From assembly GCF_011392075.1 (NCBI RefSeq), contig NZ_JAAJBV010000005.1:169059-233058 (forward strand): DNA of 64,000 bases, written 5' to 3'. The notes beneath the pieces were generated by a model. It did no database searches, was not told the origin of the DNA, and saw only the letters and a program-made list of their open reading frames with translations. A program made the translations under genes and the position numbers. Shown here in pieces: positions 54,112 to 63,316 of the stretch (within the stretch, counting starts at the first letter, position 1; every line of letters begins with the position of its first letter). Source of the DNA: Flavobacterium celericrescens. GTDB taxonomy: Bacteria > Bacteroidota > Bacteroidia > Flavobacteriales > Flavobacteriaceae.

Positions 54112-54144
54112 TTTGAAAAGCAACAGTAGTTTTTACTAAATTTG
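54112..54144 (+). promoter_or_regulatory. Promoter of phoH
   Basis: TTTG (54112-54115), a 21-bp spacer and TAAATTTG (54137-54144), a full Bacteroidetes consensus. The RNA would start near 54151. Confidence 0.7.
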
Positions 54145-54199
54145 ATTGCAAAGCTACTATAATTTTAGCGTTTCAAAAATAATTAAAAAAAGAAAGCCC

Positions 54200-55153
54200 T
54201 TGAACGAAAGAGTCATTGAATTAATCGACATCGCTCCAAAAGAATTTTGGGGTGCGCAAGACACTCATCTTGAGACCATTAAAAAGTATTATCCAAAATT
54301 AAAAATTGTAGCTAGAGGCACTACTTTAAAAGCTTTTGGTGAAGCAGAGATTTTGGATGAATTTGAAACGCGTTTCAGGAGATTGATGCATCACTTTTCT
54401 AGATACAACAGTATAGATGATAATGTTATTCTAAGAGTGCTTGAAACAAGTCATCAACATGATGTACACCACATGCACGATAGAGATAAAATCTTGGTGC
54501 ATGGAATAGGAGGTAAGCTTATTAAAGCAATGACGCCTAACCAGCAAAAACTAGTAGACACCATTCACAAAAACGACATGGTATTTGCTATTGGTCCCGC
54601 CGGAACAGGAAAAACCTATACAGGTGTTGCTATGGCTGTAAAAGCATTAAAAGAAAAACAAGTCAAACGAATTATTTTAACGCGTCCAGCAGTAGAAGCA
54701 GGAGAAAATTTAGGCTTTCTTCCAGGGGATATGAAAGAAAAGCTAGATCCATATATGCAACCGTTATATGATGCGTTGCGCGATATGTTGCCACCACAAA
54801 CTTTGGAAGATTATATTTTAAAAGGAATTATCCAAATTGCTCCGCTGGCTTTTATGCGTGGTCGTACGTTAGATAATGCCTTTGTAATTTTAGATGAAGC
54901 GCAAAATACCACCCATTCGCAAATGAAAATGTTCTTAACGCGTATGGGAAAAAATGCCAAATTCATGATTACAGGCGACCCAGGGCAGGTAGATTTGCCA
55001 CGAAGAACAATTTCTGGATTAAAAGAAGCCATCCTAATTCTAAAAGATGTAGAAGGCGTGGGAATTATCTATTTAGATGATAAAGATATTGTCCGTCACA
55101 GATTAGTGAAGAAAATCATCGATGCTTACAAGAGTATTGAGAATAATGATTAG
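54200..55153 (+). CDS. PhoH-family ATPase (TTG start)
   Basis: A 317-residue PhoH/YbeZ-type ATPase with Walker A GPAGTGKTYT, RPAVEAGENLGFLPGD and Walker B FVILDEAQNT, likely acting in RNA metabolism or ribosome maturation. The conserved protein begins NERVIELIDIAPKEFWG, which places the start at a TTG codon at 54200; no ATG exists near. An upstream TTG at 54146 is excluded because it falls before the predicted transcript start. Confidence 0.9.
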   Translation: MNERVIELIDIAPKEFWGAQDTHLETIKKYYPKLKIVARGTTLKAFGEAEILDEFETRFRRLMHHFSRYNSIDDNVILRVLETSHQHDVHHMHDRDKILVHGIGGKLIKAMTPNQQKLVDTIHKNDMVFAIGPAGTGKTYTGVAMAVKALKEKQVKRIILTRPAVEAGENLGFLPGDMKEKLDPYMQPLYDALRDMLPPQTLEDYILKGIIQIAPLAFMRGRTLDNAFVILDEAQNTTHSQMKMFLTRMGKNAKFMITGDPGQVDLPRRTISGLKEAILILKDVEGVGIIYLDDKDIVRHRLVKKIIDAYKSIENND

Positions 55154-55179
55154 AAATAAAATAATTATACAATTGAAAA

Positions 55180-55207
55180 ACAGCTATTTAAGGCTGTTTT
55201 TTTGTTT
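55180..55207 (+). terminator. Terminator of phoH
   Basis: Stem AACAGC/GCTGTT with T7 following, shortly after the phoH stop. Confidence 0.75.
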
Positions 55208-55412
55208 TTATAACAATTCTTTAAAAGTTGGGTCTTTTAGTTATTTGTTTTTAGTTTATATTTAACTAAAATGTTAAATAAATGAATAATATTAAAAAAT
55301 AAATAATATTTGATAAAAAATGTTTTCAATATCGATAAAAAATATAAATAAATGTTAAATTTGAAATATTAAATCTTAAATAAACTAAAAATGAACCTAA
55401 TTCCCCTTTTTT

Positions 55413-56825
55413 ATGAAGAAAAATTACTTAACACTAATAGCGTTACTATGTTGCTATACGATTAACGCTCAGGTGGGCATTGGCACAGTTACCCCACAAG
55501 CTTTTTTAGACATTAATTCAAATACACAAGGTGTTTTAGTTTCCAGAGTAGCGCTAACAGCTCGAAATGTAGCTTTGCCTGTTGTAAATCCGCAAGGAGG
55601 TGCTCTTGCAAACGGAACGCTGGTTTTTAATATGAATACAAGTGGAGTTGCTCCGCTAAATGTATCTCCAGGTTTTTACTTCTGGGATGGAACACAATGG
55701 GTTGCATTAGATGGTACTGGAGGACGCGATTGGTCTTTATTAGGAAATTCAGGTACCAATCCTGCTACAAATTTCTTAGGAACTACAGACAATCAAAATT
55801 TAATTCTTAGAACAAATAATCTTCAACGAGCTGTTGTTCGCTCAGATGGAAATGTTGCCATCAATTCTGCAGGTGACGCATTTACAAAACTTTATGTTTC
55901 AACTACTGGAGCTGGAAATGATGCCGTTCATGGTGCCAATAATGACAATATAGGTAATGCCTTTTGGGGTACCAATGTTAATAATGGTGGAACAGCTATT
56001 TTAGGTGGTGCGGGTCCAGGCGCAAGTATTTTCCCAAGTACAGGTGCTGGAGTTGCAGGTTCGGGACCTTTTGTTGGGGTTTATGGCTCAAATGGGTTTG
56101 GAAATCCTAATAATGCCGCACATTATACCAATTGTGCAGGAGGTTTTGGACTAGATTCTGATAATAACGTTGCGACTTTAAATTCAAGTGCCTTTGCTAA
56201 AATAGCTGGAATCGATAATATTTCTCCTGATGGTGTTTTGGCCAATCGTAGAAGTTTGTATGGCGGTTATTTTAATGGCGGTGTTGGAGCTGGTCAATCG
56301 TATGCTTATGTCGGAATAAAATACAATGCAACGGCTGCTGGTGGCGGTGGAACCAATTATAAAATCATTGGAAACGGAACCAATTCTACCATGATAATGG
56401 ACAAAGAAAACAAACCACGCGTACTATTTTCGCCAGAAGCTCCAGAAATTTTATTTGAAGATTACGGAACTGCCGCATTAGTCAATGGGGAAGTTTATGT
56501 TCCAATTGATGAGGTTTTAAAAGAAGCTTTATTTATTGATGACAACCATCCTTTGAAAGTGTTTATCCAATTAGAAGGCGATTGCAACGGTGTTTTTGTT
56601 ACCGAAAAATCAAGAAATGGCTTCAAAGTAAAAGAATTGGCTGGCGGTACAAGCAACACCAAATTCTCATGGCACATTGTTGCCAACCGTGCTGACGACA
56701 AAGATGCACAAGGAAATATCACATCAGAACACGTAGGACTTCGCTTGCCTTATGGTCCTGTGGCAGCAAAAGAAACTCAATTAGCAACCAAAAGCAATGA
56801 AAAAAATATAGTTGCACCAAAATAA
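55413..56825 (+). CDS. Secreted protein with QVGIGT N-terminus
   Basis: A 470-residue exported protein. Signal peptide YLTLIALLCCYTINAQ is followed at once by VGIGTVTPQAFLDINSNTQG, a head found on many Flavobacterium surface proteins and related to phage tail-fibre-like repeats. The middle is rich in G, N and A, and the C-terminal part (SPEAPEILFEDYGTAALVNGEVYVPIDEVLKEAL) resembles a tail-spike or peptidase-like end. The exact function is not known. It precedes purC but is separated by a terminator. Confidence 0.72.
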   Translation: MKKNYLTLIALLCCYTINAQVGIGTVTPQAFLDINSNTQGVLVSRVALTARNVALPVVNPQGGALANGTLVFNMNTSGVAPLNVSPGFYFWDGTQWVALDGTGGRDWSLLGNSGTNPATNFLGTTDNQNLILRTNNLQRAVVRSDGNVAINSAGDAFTKLYVSTTGAGNDAVHGANNDNIGNAFWGTNVNNGGTAILGGAGPGASIFPSTGAGVAGSGPFVGVYGSNGFGNPNNAAHYTNCAGGFGLDSDNNVATLNSSAFAKIAGIDNISPDGVLANRRSLYGGYFNGGVGAGQSYAYVGIKYNATAAGGGGTNYKIIGNGTNSTMIMDKENKPRVLFSPEAPEILFEDYGTAALVNGEVYVPIDEVLKEALFIDDNHPLKVFIQLEGDCNGVFVTEKSRNGFKVKELAGGTSNTKFSWHIVANRADDKDAQGNITSEHVGLRLPYGPVAAKETQLATKSNEKNIVAPK

Positions 56826-56849
56826 TAATATGAAAACATTTTTAACGTA

Positions 56850-56885
56850 AAACCCATTGATTACTAGTTTGAATCAATGGGTTTT
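56850..56885 (+). terminator. Terminator after the secreted protein gene
   Basis: A 12-bp perfect stem (AAACCCATTGATT/AATCAATGGGTTT) around a 9-base loop. Confidence 0.75.
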
Positions 56886-56958
56886 ATATTTTCTAATTTT
56901 CTTGTTTATCTCTTCATAACAAATTACTTTTGCACCACACAAACAACAACACAACATA

Positions 56959-57909
56959 ATGAATACAATTACGACTACCCATTTCAATTTTCCAGGTCAA
57001 AAATCGGTGTACCGTGGAAAAGTTAGAGAAGTTTACAATATCAACGATGACTTATTAGTGATGGTCGCTACCGACCGTCTTTCAGCATTTGATGTGGTTT
57101 TGCCTAAAGGAATTCCTTACAAAGGTCAAATCTTGAATCAAATTGCAACGAAGTTCATGGAATTAACTGCTGATATTGTTCCGAATTGGTTAGTAGCTAC
57201 ACCAGATCCAAACGTAGCGGTAGGACATTTATGTGAGCCGTTTAAAGTAGAAATGGTAATTCGTGGTTATTTATCAGGACATGCAGCACGTGAATATGCT
57301 GCAGGAAGAAGAATCCTTTGCGGTGTGGAAATGCCAGAAGGCTTAAAAGAAAACGATAAATTCCCAACCCCAATCATCACGCCAACAACTAAAGCGGATA
57401 ACGGTTCTCACGACGAAGATATTTCGCGCGAAGCTATTTTAGCCAACGGAATTGTTACCGAAGCAGATTACCTAATTTTAGAAAAATACACTAGAGCCTT
57501 ATACCAAAGAGGAACTGAAATTGCAGCCTCTCGCGGTTTAATCTTAGTAGATACGAAATACGAATTCGGGAAAACAAAAGACGGACAAATCGTATTAATC
57601 GATGAAATCCACACACCTGATTCTTCGCGTTATTTCTATGCTGAAGGGTATCAAGAAAGACAAGACAAAAACGAAGAGCAAAAACAATTGTCAAAAGAAT
57701 TCGTACGTCGTTGGTTAATTGAAAACGGGTTCCAAGGAAAAGAAGGCCAACAAATTCCGTTTATGTCAGACGAATACATCGAAACAGTTTCAGAACGTTA
57801 CATTGAGTTATTCGAAAACATCATTGGAGAGAAATTCGTAAAAGCGGATATTTCAAACATCAACGAAAGAATCGAGCAAAACGTTTTGAATTATTTACAG
57901 AATAGATAA
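56959..57909 (+). CDS. purC: Phosphoribosylaminoimidazole-succinocarboxamide synthase
   Basis: A 316-residue SAICAR synthetase of purine synthesis (CAIR + aspartate + ATP). Family motifs include [55 protein letters not shown] and the C-terminal helical extension typical of the longer Bacteroidetes form. It is transcribed alone; purL is 47 kb away. Confidence 0.96.
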   Translation: MNTITTTHFNFPGQKSVYRGKVREVYNINDDLLVMVATDRLSAFDVVLPKGIPYKGQILNQIATKFMELTADIVPNWLVATPDPNVAVGHLCEPFKVEMVIRGYLSGHAAREYAAGRRILCGVEMPEGLKENDKFPTPIITPTTKADNGSHDEDISREAILANGIVTEADYLILEKYTRALYQRGTEIAASRGLILVDTKYEFGKTKDGQIVLIDEIHTPDSSRYFYAEGYQERQDKNEEQKQLSKEFVRRWLIENGFQGKEGQQIPFMSDEYIETVSERYIELFENIIGEKFVKADISNINERIEQNVLNYLQNR

Positions 57910-57916
57910 GATATAT

Positions 57917-57948
57917 AAAATCCCAAATGATTCATTTGGGATTTTTTT
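57917..57948. terminator. Bidirectional terminator between purC and a secreted protein gene
   Basis: A 13-bp nearly perfect stem around AAATCCCAAATGA with A- and T-runs on both sides, between convergent genes. Confidence 0.8.
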
Positions 57949-57949
57949 A

Positions 57950-58654
57950 TTAAAGTACTTTCTCTACCGAAAAACTTGTGGATAATGATGTTCCAGTAGA
58001 GCCGCTATTTTGAAATTTTAATTTGGCATCTCTAGTTACAAATGACGCATAATCGGAGAAAATTCTAAAGCCGTAGGAATGTCCCACTTGCAATTGCAAA
58101 TAATTTGAAATACCATAACTTTCATTTCTTCCAGCCGTCATTCCCGAATTGTTATTGTCGCGGTGTTTGAAGGTTCTTCTTAACACCCATTGATTTGCTG
58201 TGAAATCCCACAAACCTATCAAAATATCCAAATCATCTGTATCGCTAGAATAATCGCCAATATCAAAATCCATGGAAATTTTATAATAACCCGTAACTAT
58301 AGGAGAATACCTTCCAGTAGTGTTGTTGTATTCGCCCAACACATCAATAAGCTCTGTTGATAACACAATATCTTTGAAGCCAAAATCAGTGTCAAGTGCA
58401 ATATCAGAAGCTAAAAAGCCTACGAATTTTGTGCCAGGTGCTGTGTTACTTGTAAAAGTGGTAACTAACGTTCCGTCAGGTAAAACCGAAACAGGTGTGG
58501 TCATTCCTGAACCATTGGACAAGCCTCTTACTCTTAAATCACCGTTAACGTCTAATTCTTCGGTTGGTGAGGTAGTTCCAATTCCTACTTGCGCATGTAA
58601 AAAAATTGAAAAGAAGAATACAATAAAAAGACAACTTGTTCTCATAACTAACAT
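57950..58654 (-). CDS. Secreted protein with QVGIGT N-terminus (second)
   Basis: A 234-residue exported protein: signal peptide CLFIVFFFSIFLHAQ then VGIGTTSPTEELDVNGDLRVRG, the same head as the gene at 55413. The rest (KFVGFLASDIALDTDFGFKD, FDIGDYSSDTDDLDILIG) is beta-rich and resembles a C1q/TNF-like jelly roll. The two genes flank purC in opposite orientation but are otherwise unrelated. Function unknown. Confidence 0.72.
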   Translation of the reverse strand: MLVMRTSCLFIVFFFSIFLHAQVGIGTTSPTEELDVNGDLRVRGLSNGSGMTTPVSVLPDGTLVTTFTSNTAPGTKFVGFLASDIALDTDFGFKDIVLSTELIDVLGEYNNTTGRYSPIVTGYYKISMDFDIGDYSSDTDDLDILIGLWDFTANQWVLRRTFKHRDNNNSGMTAGRNESYGISNYLQLQVGHSYGFRIFSDYASFVTRDAKLKFQNSGSTGTSLSTSFSVEKVL

Positions 58655-58815
58655 TAAGATTTTTTTGAATGGATTAAAACAAAATCTTAGCGTTAAATTC
58701 AGGTAGGTAGGGGTTATTTACAGCACGAATTTTAGAACTTTTAACAGAGTAACAAAAACAAATCGATGAAATACCATAAAATCTGTTGACTTTGCCAATT
58801 GTAGGAAAATAGAAG

Positions 58816-58848
58816 TTAAAAAAAACAGCCAATACTAAATTGGCTGTT
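58816..58848 (-). terminator. Terminator of cassette gene 1
   Basis: Perfect stem AACAGCCAAT/ATTGGCTGTT with T8 on the minus strand, about 90 bp after the stop of the gene at 58937. Confidence 0.78.
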
Positions 58849-58925
58849 GAATAGGGTGTGAGTGGATGAACGGTTTTTTGTTTTTTGTTTTGCCACGCGA
58901 AGGGATTCGCGCGGGAGCAGGGGCT

Positions 58926-58932
58926 GTTAGGC
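58926..58932. repeat. GTTAGGC core at the end of cassette 1
   Basis: GTTAGGC, the attC core GTTRRRY, lies 5 bp beyond the stop of cassette gene 1, mirrored by GCCTAAC at 59745-59751 upstream of the gene. A CGCGAA/TTCGCG hairpin lies next to it (about 58899-58914), but a full second inverted repeat is not visible. Confidence 0.5.
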
Positions 58933-58936
58933 ACAG

Positions 58937-59725
58937 TTATTTTGTTAATCTTATTTTTTTGAGTAAAGTTTCTCCCTCTTGAGTTATTGAATATATTTTT
59001 GAATCATTAATTGCATTTCTAAGAAACTTTATTAAACCAAGTTCTATAAAATAGTCCGAGTGTTTGTAATTATTTGGAATTGAATTTCCTTTGTTTATTT
59101 TGGTACAAGTATCCAAGAATTCTTGTAAGAGTTCTTTTTGGTTTAATTTGTCTAACAATATTGTTGTTGAATCAGGATCAACTTTTTTTACACTTCTGGT
59201 CGTTTTCTTTTCTGAAGTATTAGTAGTAATATTTTCTAACTTCGCTTTACTTATTTCAATTATTTCTTCTTCTAGACCTTTGATTCTAGCTTCTAATCTT
59301 GATTTTGATTCACGTTCTTTATCGAGTCTTATTTGTAAATCATCACTTTCAGCTCTAATTCTTTCATATTCTGTTTTAAGTACAATTGATTTAGAGTCAG
59401 TAATTTTGTATATCCATGGAGTTAACTGTTTCTCAGAAAGATTAACAATAAATCTCGACAAATTTAATAGTAAGTAGGTTAAAATCAATAAACCAAAAGC
59501 CCATAGAATATTCGTGAGCAAATTTGTTATGAAATCATTGTTCTTGTAGTAATTAAAAATAAATTTTTTTTTATCATTTAAATTACAATCACTGTCAAAA
59601 TTAAAAAGAGTATAAATTAATTCCCAATTTCTAATTATCCAAACTAATAAGTAAGTTCCAAGAAATGGATTTTTTGTTTTTTCTTTAAAATTGTCTGAAA
59701 ATGAGATTAAAAAGTCTTTTACCAT
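58937..59725 (-). CDS. Membrane protein with coiled coil (cassette gene)
   Basis: A 262-residue protein with two transmembrane helices (about 23-41 and 66-90), a long charged coiled coil (about 115-165, LQIRLDKERESKSRLEARIKGLEEEI) and a C-terminal globular part of about 75 residues ending in a winged-helix-like FLRNAINDSKIYSITQEGETLLKKI. The family was not recognised. It forms a one-gene cassette between the core sites at 58926 and 59745, and runs in the same direction as the next cassette. Confidence 0.68.
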   Translation of the reverse strand: MVKDFLISFSDNFKEKTKNPFLGTYLLVWIIRNWELIYTLFNFDSDCNLNDKKKFIFNYYKNNDFITNLLTNILWAFGLLILTYLLLNLSRFIVNLSEKQLTPWIYKITDSKSIVLKTEYERIRAESDDLQIRLDKERESKSRLEARIKGLEEEIIEISKAKLENITTNTSEKKTTRSVKKVDPDSTTILLDKLNQKELLQEFLDTCTKINKGNSIPNNYKHSDYFIELGLIKFLRNAINDSKIYSITQEGETLLKKIRLTK

Positions 59726-59744
59726 AATTTTGGAGTATAATTGT

Positions 59745-59878
59745 GCCTAACGTGATGCGGCTTTGCGAGGTTGCGAACTTCGTAACCGCTAAATTTTCCA
59801 CTAAGATAAAATTTCTTGCGAAACGAGAACGTGATTTCACTAAAAAGTTCGCAATCTTGCAAAACCGCTGTTGTGTGC
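59745..59878. repeat. attC-like imperfect inverted repeat between two gene cassettes
   Basis: GCCTAAC (59745-59751) and GTTGTGT (59870-59876) bound a pair of 22-base arms at 59757-59778 and 59847-59868, 19 of 22 positions complementary (all mismatches are G-T). The layout, core then imperfect arm, spacer, arm, core, is that of integron attC recombination sites. Confidence 0.65.
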
Positions 59879-59883
59879 AGTTA

Positions 59884-61203
59884 CTATATAATGATTGGTT
59901 TTGAATCAGCTTTGTTAAAGATTTTTATGCTTCCGTCTTGCGATATTTTTATTGAAATTCCATTATAAGCTAATGCTCCAGCAGCACTTTCACCAGTTCC
60001 TTTTACACCATGAATTTTTATCTTTCCAAGATCTACAATGCAACCAAAAAATTGGAGAAATCCTTTTTTATCGATTATGGTTGCTCCATCGCTAGACAAA
60101 TAGCGAATAATATGATTAGTGAACGATTTGTCTTTTATGGAAATGGGCGTTTTAATTAATTTATTCTTGGTTGTAGGTTTAATCATTTCATCAATATTAT
60201 CAATATTTATTGGTAGCCAGATAAGAGAGCTAATTGAATTTTTTGAGCAGTAAATTACAAAAAACAAAAAGCTTTCAATGAGGTCTTTGTCTTCAAAATG
60301 ATGTTCAAAAATTGAGCGAATAAAATTGAAATCTCTATATTTCCAATGGTTTTCACTGTAACTTATTTCGATATTATCAGAATTAATAATAGAAAATAGT
60401 TTTTCATTTTCAAGTTTGAATAAGAGGTCAGCACCTTTTAAACTTCTTGCCAACACATGACTATCTATATAATTTACATTTTCATATTCATGATCTACAA
60501 CAAAAAGTTGTGTCAAAACTAAAGACTTATTACTAATAAAAAAGGTTTTTTTTCCATCTACTAGGTACCAAAATCGTCTGTCAATTTCAACAGTATTTGC
60601 TAATGAAATATTATTTTTTAGAGCATAAGTTTTTCCAAATCTTTTTCCTTCAATCTGATAGTCAAAATGTGCCTTAGTCATTATAACTCCTGTACTAAAA
60701 TAGTTTCCTTCAAAAGAGGTTGTTCGGAGTTTACTGAAATAATCTATTAGATGTCTAACATGTCTATAATCGTAGCCTCCTTTTGATAAGTAATTTGCTA
60801 TGAAATGAAGCAGAAGTTCATCTCCTAATTTGAATTTACATTGATTAAATCTTGCTTGGTATTGTTCGGTCAAAGTATGAGTTATAGCACCTTCTAGGAT
60901 TGTTAAAAATCTCGCCGATTTTTTTATTCCTGTCTTGGATATTCTAAGACCAATTGAGGAAATCATTTTATCTTCCTCTAATATTCTCCCTAAAACGATT
61001 ACATTATCATCATCTATTGGATAAAATCCTCTCTTATGATTAGCAAGAATATCGATGTTATATTTTTTTAGTTCACTTAAAGGATTTATAAATATTGTAA
61101 CATTACAACATAAAAACTTAGATAATGATTCTTGCAATACATTTAGGCCAAATTGTTCTAAATCTATATAGCCTCTTATATTTTTTACTTTAGTATATTC
61201 CAT
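59884..61203 (-). CDS. Protein with C-terminal DisA_N (diadenylate cyclase-like) domain (cassette gene)
   Basis: A 439-residue protein whose last 70 residues read as a DAC/DisA_N domain: DGATIIDKKGFLQFFGCIV, then GVKGTGESAAGALAYNG and ISIKISQDGSIKIF. The DGA motif is kept, but the RHR motif that binds ATP is replaced by GTGES. The N-terminal 350 residues match no family I know; they resemble the sensor domains (DACN types) fused to DAC domains in bacterial conflict systems. The start at 61203 is chosen because the open frame upstream crosses the cassette boundary (GCACACAAC at 61222-61230) and the terminator of the preceding gene. Confidence 0.68.
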   Translation of the reverse strand: MEYTKVKNIRGYIDLEQFGLNVLQESLSKFLCCNVTIFINPLSELKKYNIDILANHKRGFYPIDDDNVIVLGRILEEDKMISSIGLRISKTGIKKSARFLTILEGAITHTLTEQYQARFNQCKFKLGDELLLHFIANYLSKGGYDYRHVRHLIDYFSKLRTTSFEGNYFSTGVIMTKAHFDYQIEGKRFGKTYALKNNISLANTVEIDRRFWYLVDGKKTFFISNKSLVLTQLFVVDHEYENVNYIDSHVLARSLKGADLLFKLENEKLFSIINSDNIEISYSENHWKYRDFNFIRSIFEHHFEDKDLIESFLFFVIYCSKNSISSLIWLPINIDNIDEMIKPTTKNKLIKTPISIKDKSFTNHIIRYLSSDGATIIDKKGFLQFFGCIVDLGKIKIHGVKGTGESAAGALAYNGISIKISQDGSIKIFNKADSKPIII

Positions 61204-61350
61204 ATTAAATTTATGGTTGCTGAGTAATTGCACACAACTAGTAAATATCATAAATAACTTACTATTTTCAAAATCGCAATTTAAAAATTCTCCACCAATA
61301 AATTGCTGTAGATTTTCTGTAGCAAATGTTAAATTTTTGGGGTATTGCAC

Positions 61351-61381
61351 AAAAAAAATCCTCAAACAAATGAGGATTTTA
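61351..61381 (-). terminator. Terminator of the M42 peptidase gene
   Basis: Stem AAAATCCTCA/TGAGGATTTT with T8 on the minus strand, 50 bp after the peptidase stop. Confidence 0.8.
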
Positions 61382-61428
61382 GGTTTTAGGTGTAAAAAAC
61401 GGTTCTCGTCTTCGCTTGAACTGGCTTT

Positions 61429-62526
61429 TTATTTCTTAAAATAACTAAACGTTTCGTTATTTTCAATTTTCAATAACGTTTCGTAAATCAATTTAATTAC
61501 ATTTTCTACGTCTTCTTTGTGTACCATTTCTACCGTAGTGTGCATATAACGCAACGGTAACGAAATCAAAGCTGAGGCAACACCACCATTGCTGTAAGCA
61601 AACGCATCCGTATCGGTTCCTGTTACTCTAGAAGTCGCATGGCGTTGGAACGGTATTTTGTTTTCAACCGCTGTGTCTACAATCATTTCACGTAACACGT
61701 TTTGTGTCGCTGGTGCGTAAGCAATCACAGGGCCGCGTCCCATTTTTAAATCGCCTTCAATCTTTTTGTCAATCATGGGCGTAGTGGTGTCGTGGCAAAC
61801 ATCGGTTACTATGGCAACGTTGGGTTTAATGCGTTGGGTAATCATTTCGGCACCACGCAAACCAATCTCCTCCTGCACCGAGTTCACGATGTACAATCCA
61901 AAAGGTAATTTCTTTTTGTTCTCCTTTAGTAAACGTGCTACTTCGGCAATCATAAAACCACCCATGCGGTTGTCAATGGCTCTACATACAAATTTGTCGT
62001 TGTTCAATACCTCAAAATTATCAGGATAGGTAATCACACAGCCTACATGAATGCCTAATGCTTCGATTTCGGCTTTCGTAGAGCAACCACAATCAATAAA
62101 GATGTTTTCAATTTTTGCGGTTTCTTCTGCTTTTCCGCTTCTGCCTCTAGTGTGAATCGCTGGCCAACCAAATACACCACGCACAATACCTTTCTTCGTA
62201 TGAATGTTCACTCGCTTCGATGGTGCAATCTGATGATCTGAACCTCCGTTTCTAATCACGTAGATTAATCCGTCATCCGTAATATAATTCACATACCACG
62301 AAATTTCATCGGCATGCCCTTCAATCACAACTTTATAAGGCGCATCTGGATTAATAACACCTACCGCACTTCCGTAGGTATCAGTAATAAAGGTATCTAC
62401 ATAAGGTTTTAAATACTCCATCCAAATTTTTTGTCCTTCCGATTCATATCCTGTAGGCGAAGCATTATTCAAATAATTTTCCAAAAAAGCCATCGACGAC
62501 TTCTTTAATATCGATTTTGTACTCAT
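61429..62526 (-). CDS. M42-family metallo-aminopeptidase
   Basis: A 365-residue M42 (glutamyl aminopeptidase/endoglucanase-like) dizinc peptidase. Metal-binding and catalytic residues are seen in VIEGHADEISW, FVCRAIDNRMGGFM, VQEEIGLRGAEM, VTDVCHDTTTP and RYMHTTVEMVHKEDVEN. It probably trims peptides in the cytoplasm. The start at 62526 (MSTKSILKK) is preferred to a farther upstream ATG at 62586, which adds a non-conserved hydrophobic stretch. Confidence 0.9.
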   Translation of the reverse strand: MSTKSILKKSSMAFLENYLNNASPTGYESEGQKIWMEYLKPYVDTFITDTYGSAVGVINPDAPYKVVIEGHADEISWYVNYITDDGLIYVIRNGGSDHQIAPSKRVNIHTKKGIVRGVFGWPAIHTRGRSGKAEETAKIENIFIDCGCSTKAEIEALGIHVGCVITYPDNFEVLNNDKFVCRAIDNRMGGFMIAEVARLLKENKKKLPFGLYIVNSVQEEIGLRGAEMITQRIKPNVAIVTDVCHDTTTPMIDKKIEGDLKMGRGPVIAYAPATQNVLREMIVDTAVENKIPFQRHATSRVTGTDTDAFAYSNGGVASALISLPLRYMHTTVEMVHKEDVENVIKLIYETLLKIENNETFSYFKK

Positions 62527-62653
62527 ATTATAATGTAATTTTTTGCTAAAATAGAAATAAGTCTTTAGAGTTACATAATATTTCAATATTTTTGGTTTAC
62601 TTTTTGATATTGGATTAGGTATAAGGAATTAAAAACAATCAAAAAGACCATTT

Positions 62654-63316
62654 ATGAAATATTTAGTAAGCATCCTTTTAGTATTCACCGCTTTTAATAG
62701 CAAGGCACAAACGCAGCAAGACACTATTAAGTTAACAGAACAAGATTCTGCGATATTTTATTCTATCGATTTGAATGAAATCAAAATTTTACCCAATGGA
62801 GAATATAGTGTTAGCGATGATAGAAAGAATTTTTTAATTCTAAAAAGGAGAGTTTATAAAGTATATCCGTATGCAAAGTTAACCGCTGATAAGCTGACGC
62901 AGTTAAATGCTACAATGGCTAAACTGAAAACCAATAAGGAAAAGAAAAAGTATTTTAAAATTGTAGAAAAGTACTTAGAAGAAGAATTTGAACCAAGATT
63001 AAAAAAGTTATCCCGTAAAGACGGACAAATTTTGGTGAAGTTAATCCATAGACAAACAGGACAATCTACATACGATTTGATAAAAGAATACAAAAGCGGC
63101 TGGAAAGCTTTTTGGGCAAACTCAACCGCCAGATTATTTGATATCAACCTCCGAACCGAATACAAACCATATACAGTTCAAGAAGATTTTCATATCGAAA
63201 ACATATTAGCAACCGCTTTTGAACAAAAAATGTTAACCAAGCAAGAAGCTTCCACACCTATAGATGTACCCGCACTAAACAAGTTGTGGGAAGAAAAAGC
63301 CAAAAAGCAAGATTAG
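62654..63316 (+). CDS. DUF4294 exported protein
   Basis: A 220-residue protein with a signal peptide (YLVSILLVFTAFNSKAQ) and the conserved DUF4294 core, including RRVYKVYPYAKLTADKL, KYLEEEFEPRLKKLSRKDGQILVKLIHRQTG and WKAFWANSTARLFDINLRTEY. The function is unknown, but it is almost universal in Flavobacteriaceae. It diverges from the M42 peptidase gene. Confidence 0.85.
   Translation: MKYLVSILLVFTAFNSKAQTQQDTIKLTEQDSAIFYSIDLNEIKILPNGEYSVSDDRKNFLILKRRVYKVYPYAKLTADKLTQLNATMAKLKTNKEKKKYFKIVEKYLEEEFEPRLKKLSRKDGQILVKLIHRQTGQSTYDLIKEYKSGWKAFWANSTARLFDINLRTEYKPYTVQEDFHIENILATAFEQKMLTKQEASTPIDVPALNKLWEEKAKKQD

Noticed and set aside
59884..61203. CBASS or similar cyclic-nucleotide defence operon
   Set aside because: No CD-NTase, nuclease or other effector pairs with it in an operon; the neighbour is a separate cassette.
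59884..61365. Longer form of the DAC-like gene starting at 61365
   Set aside because: Its first 54 codons cross the terminator of the peptidase gene and the cassette boundary; the protein most likely begins at 61203.
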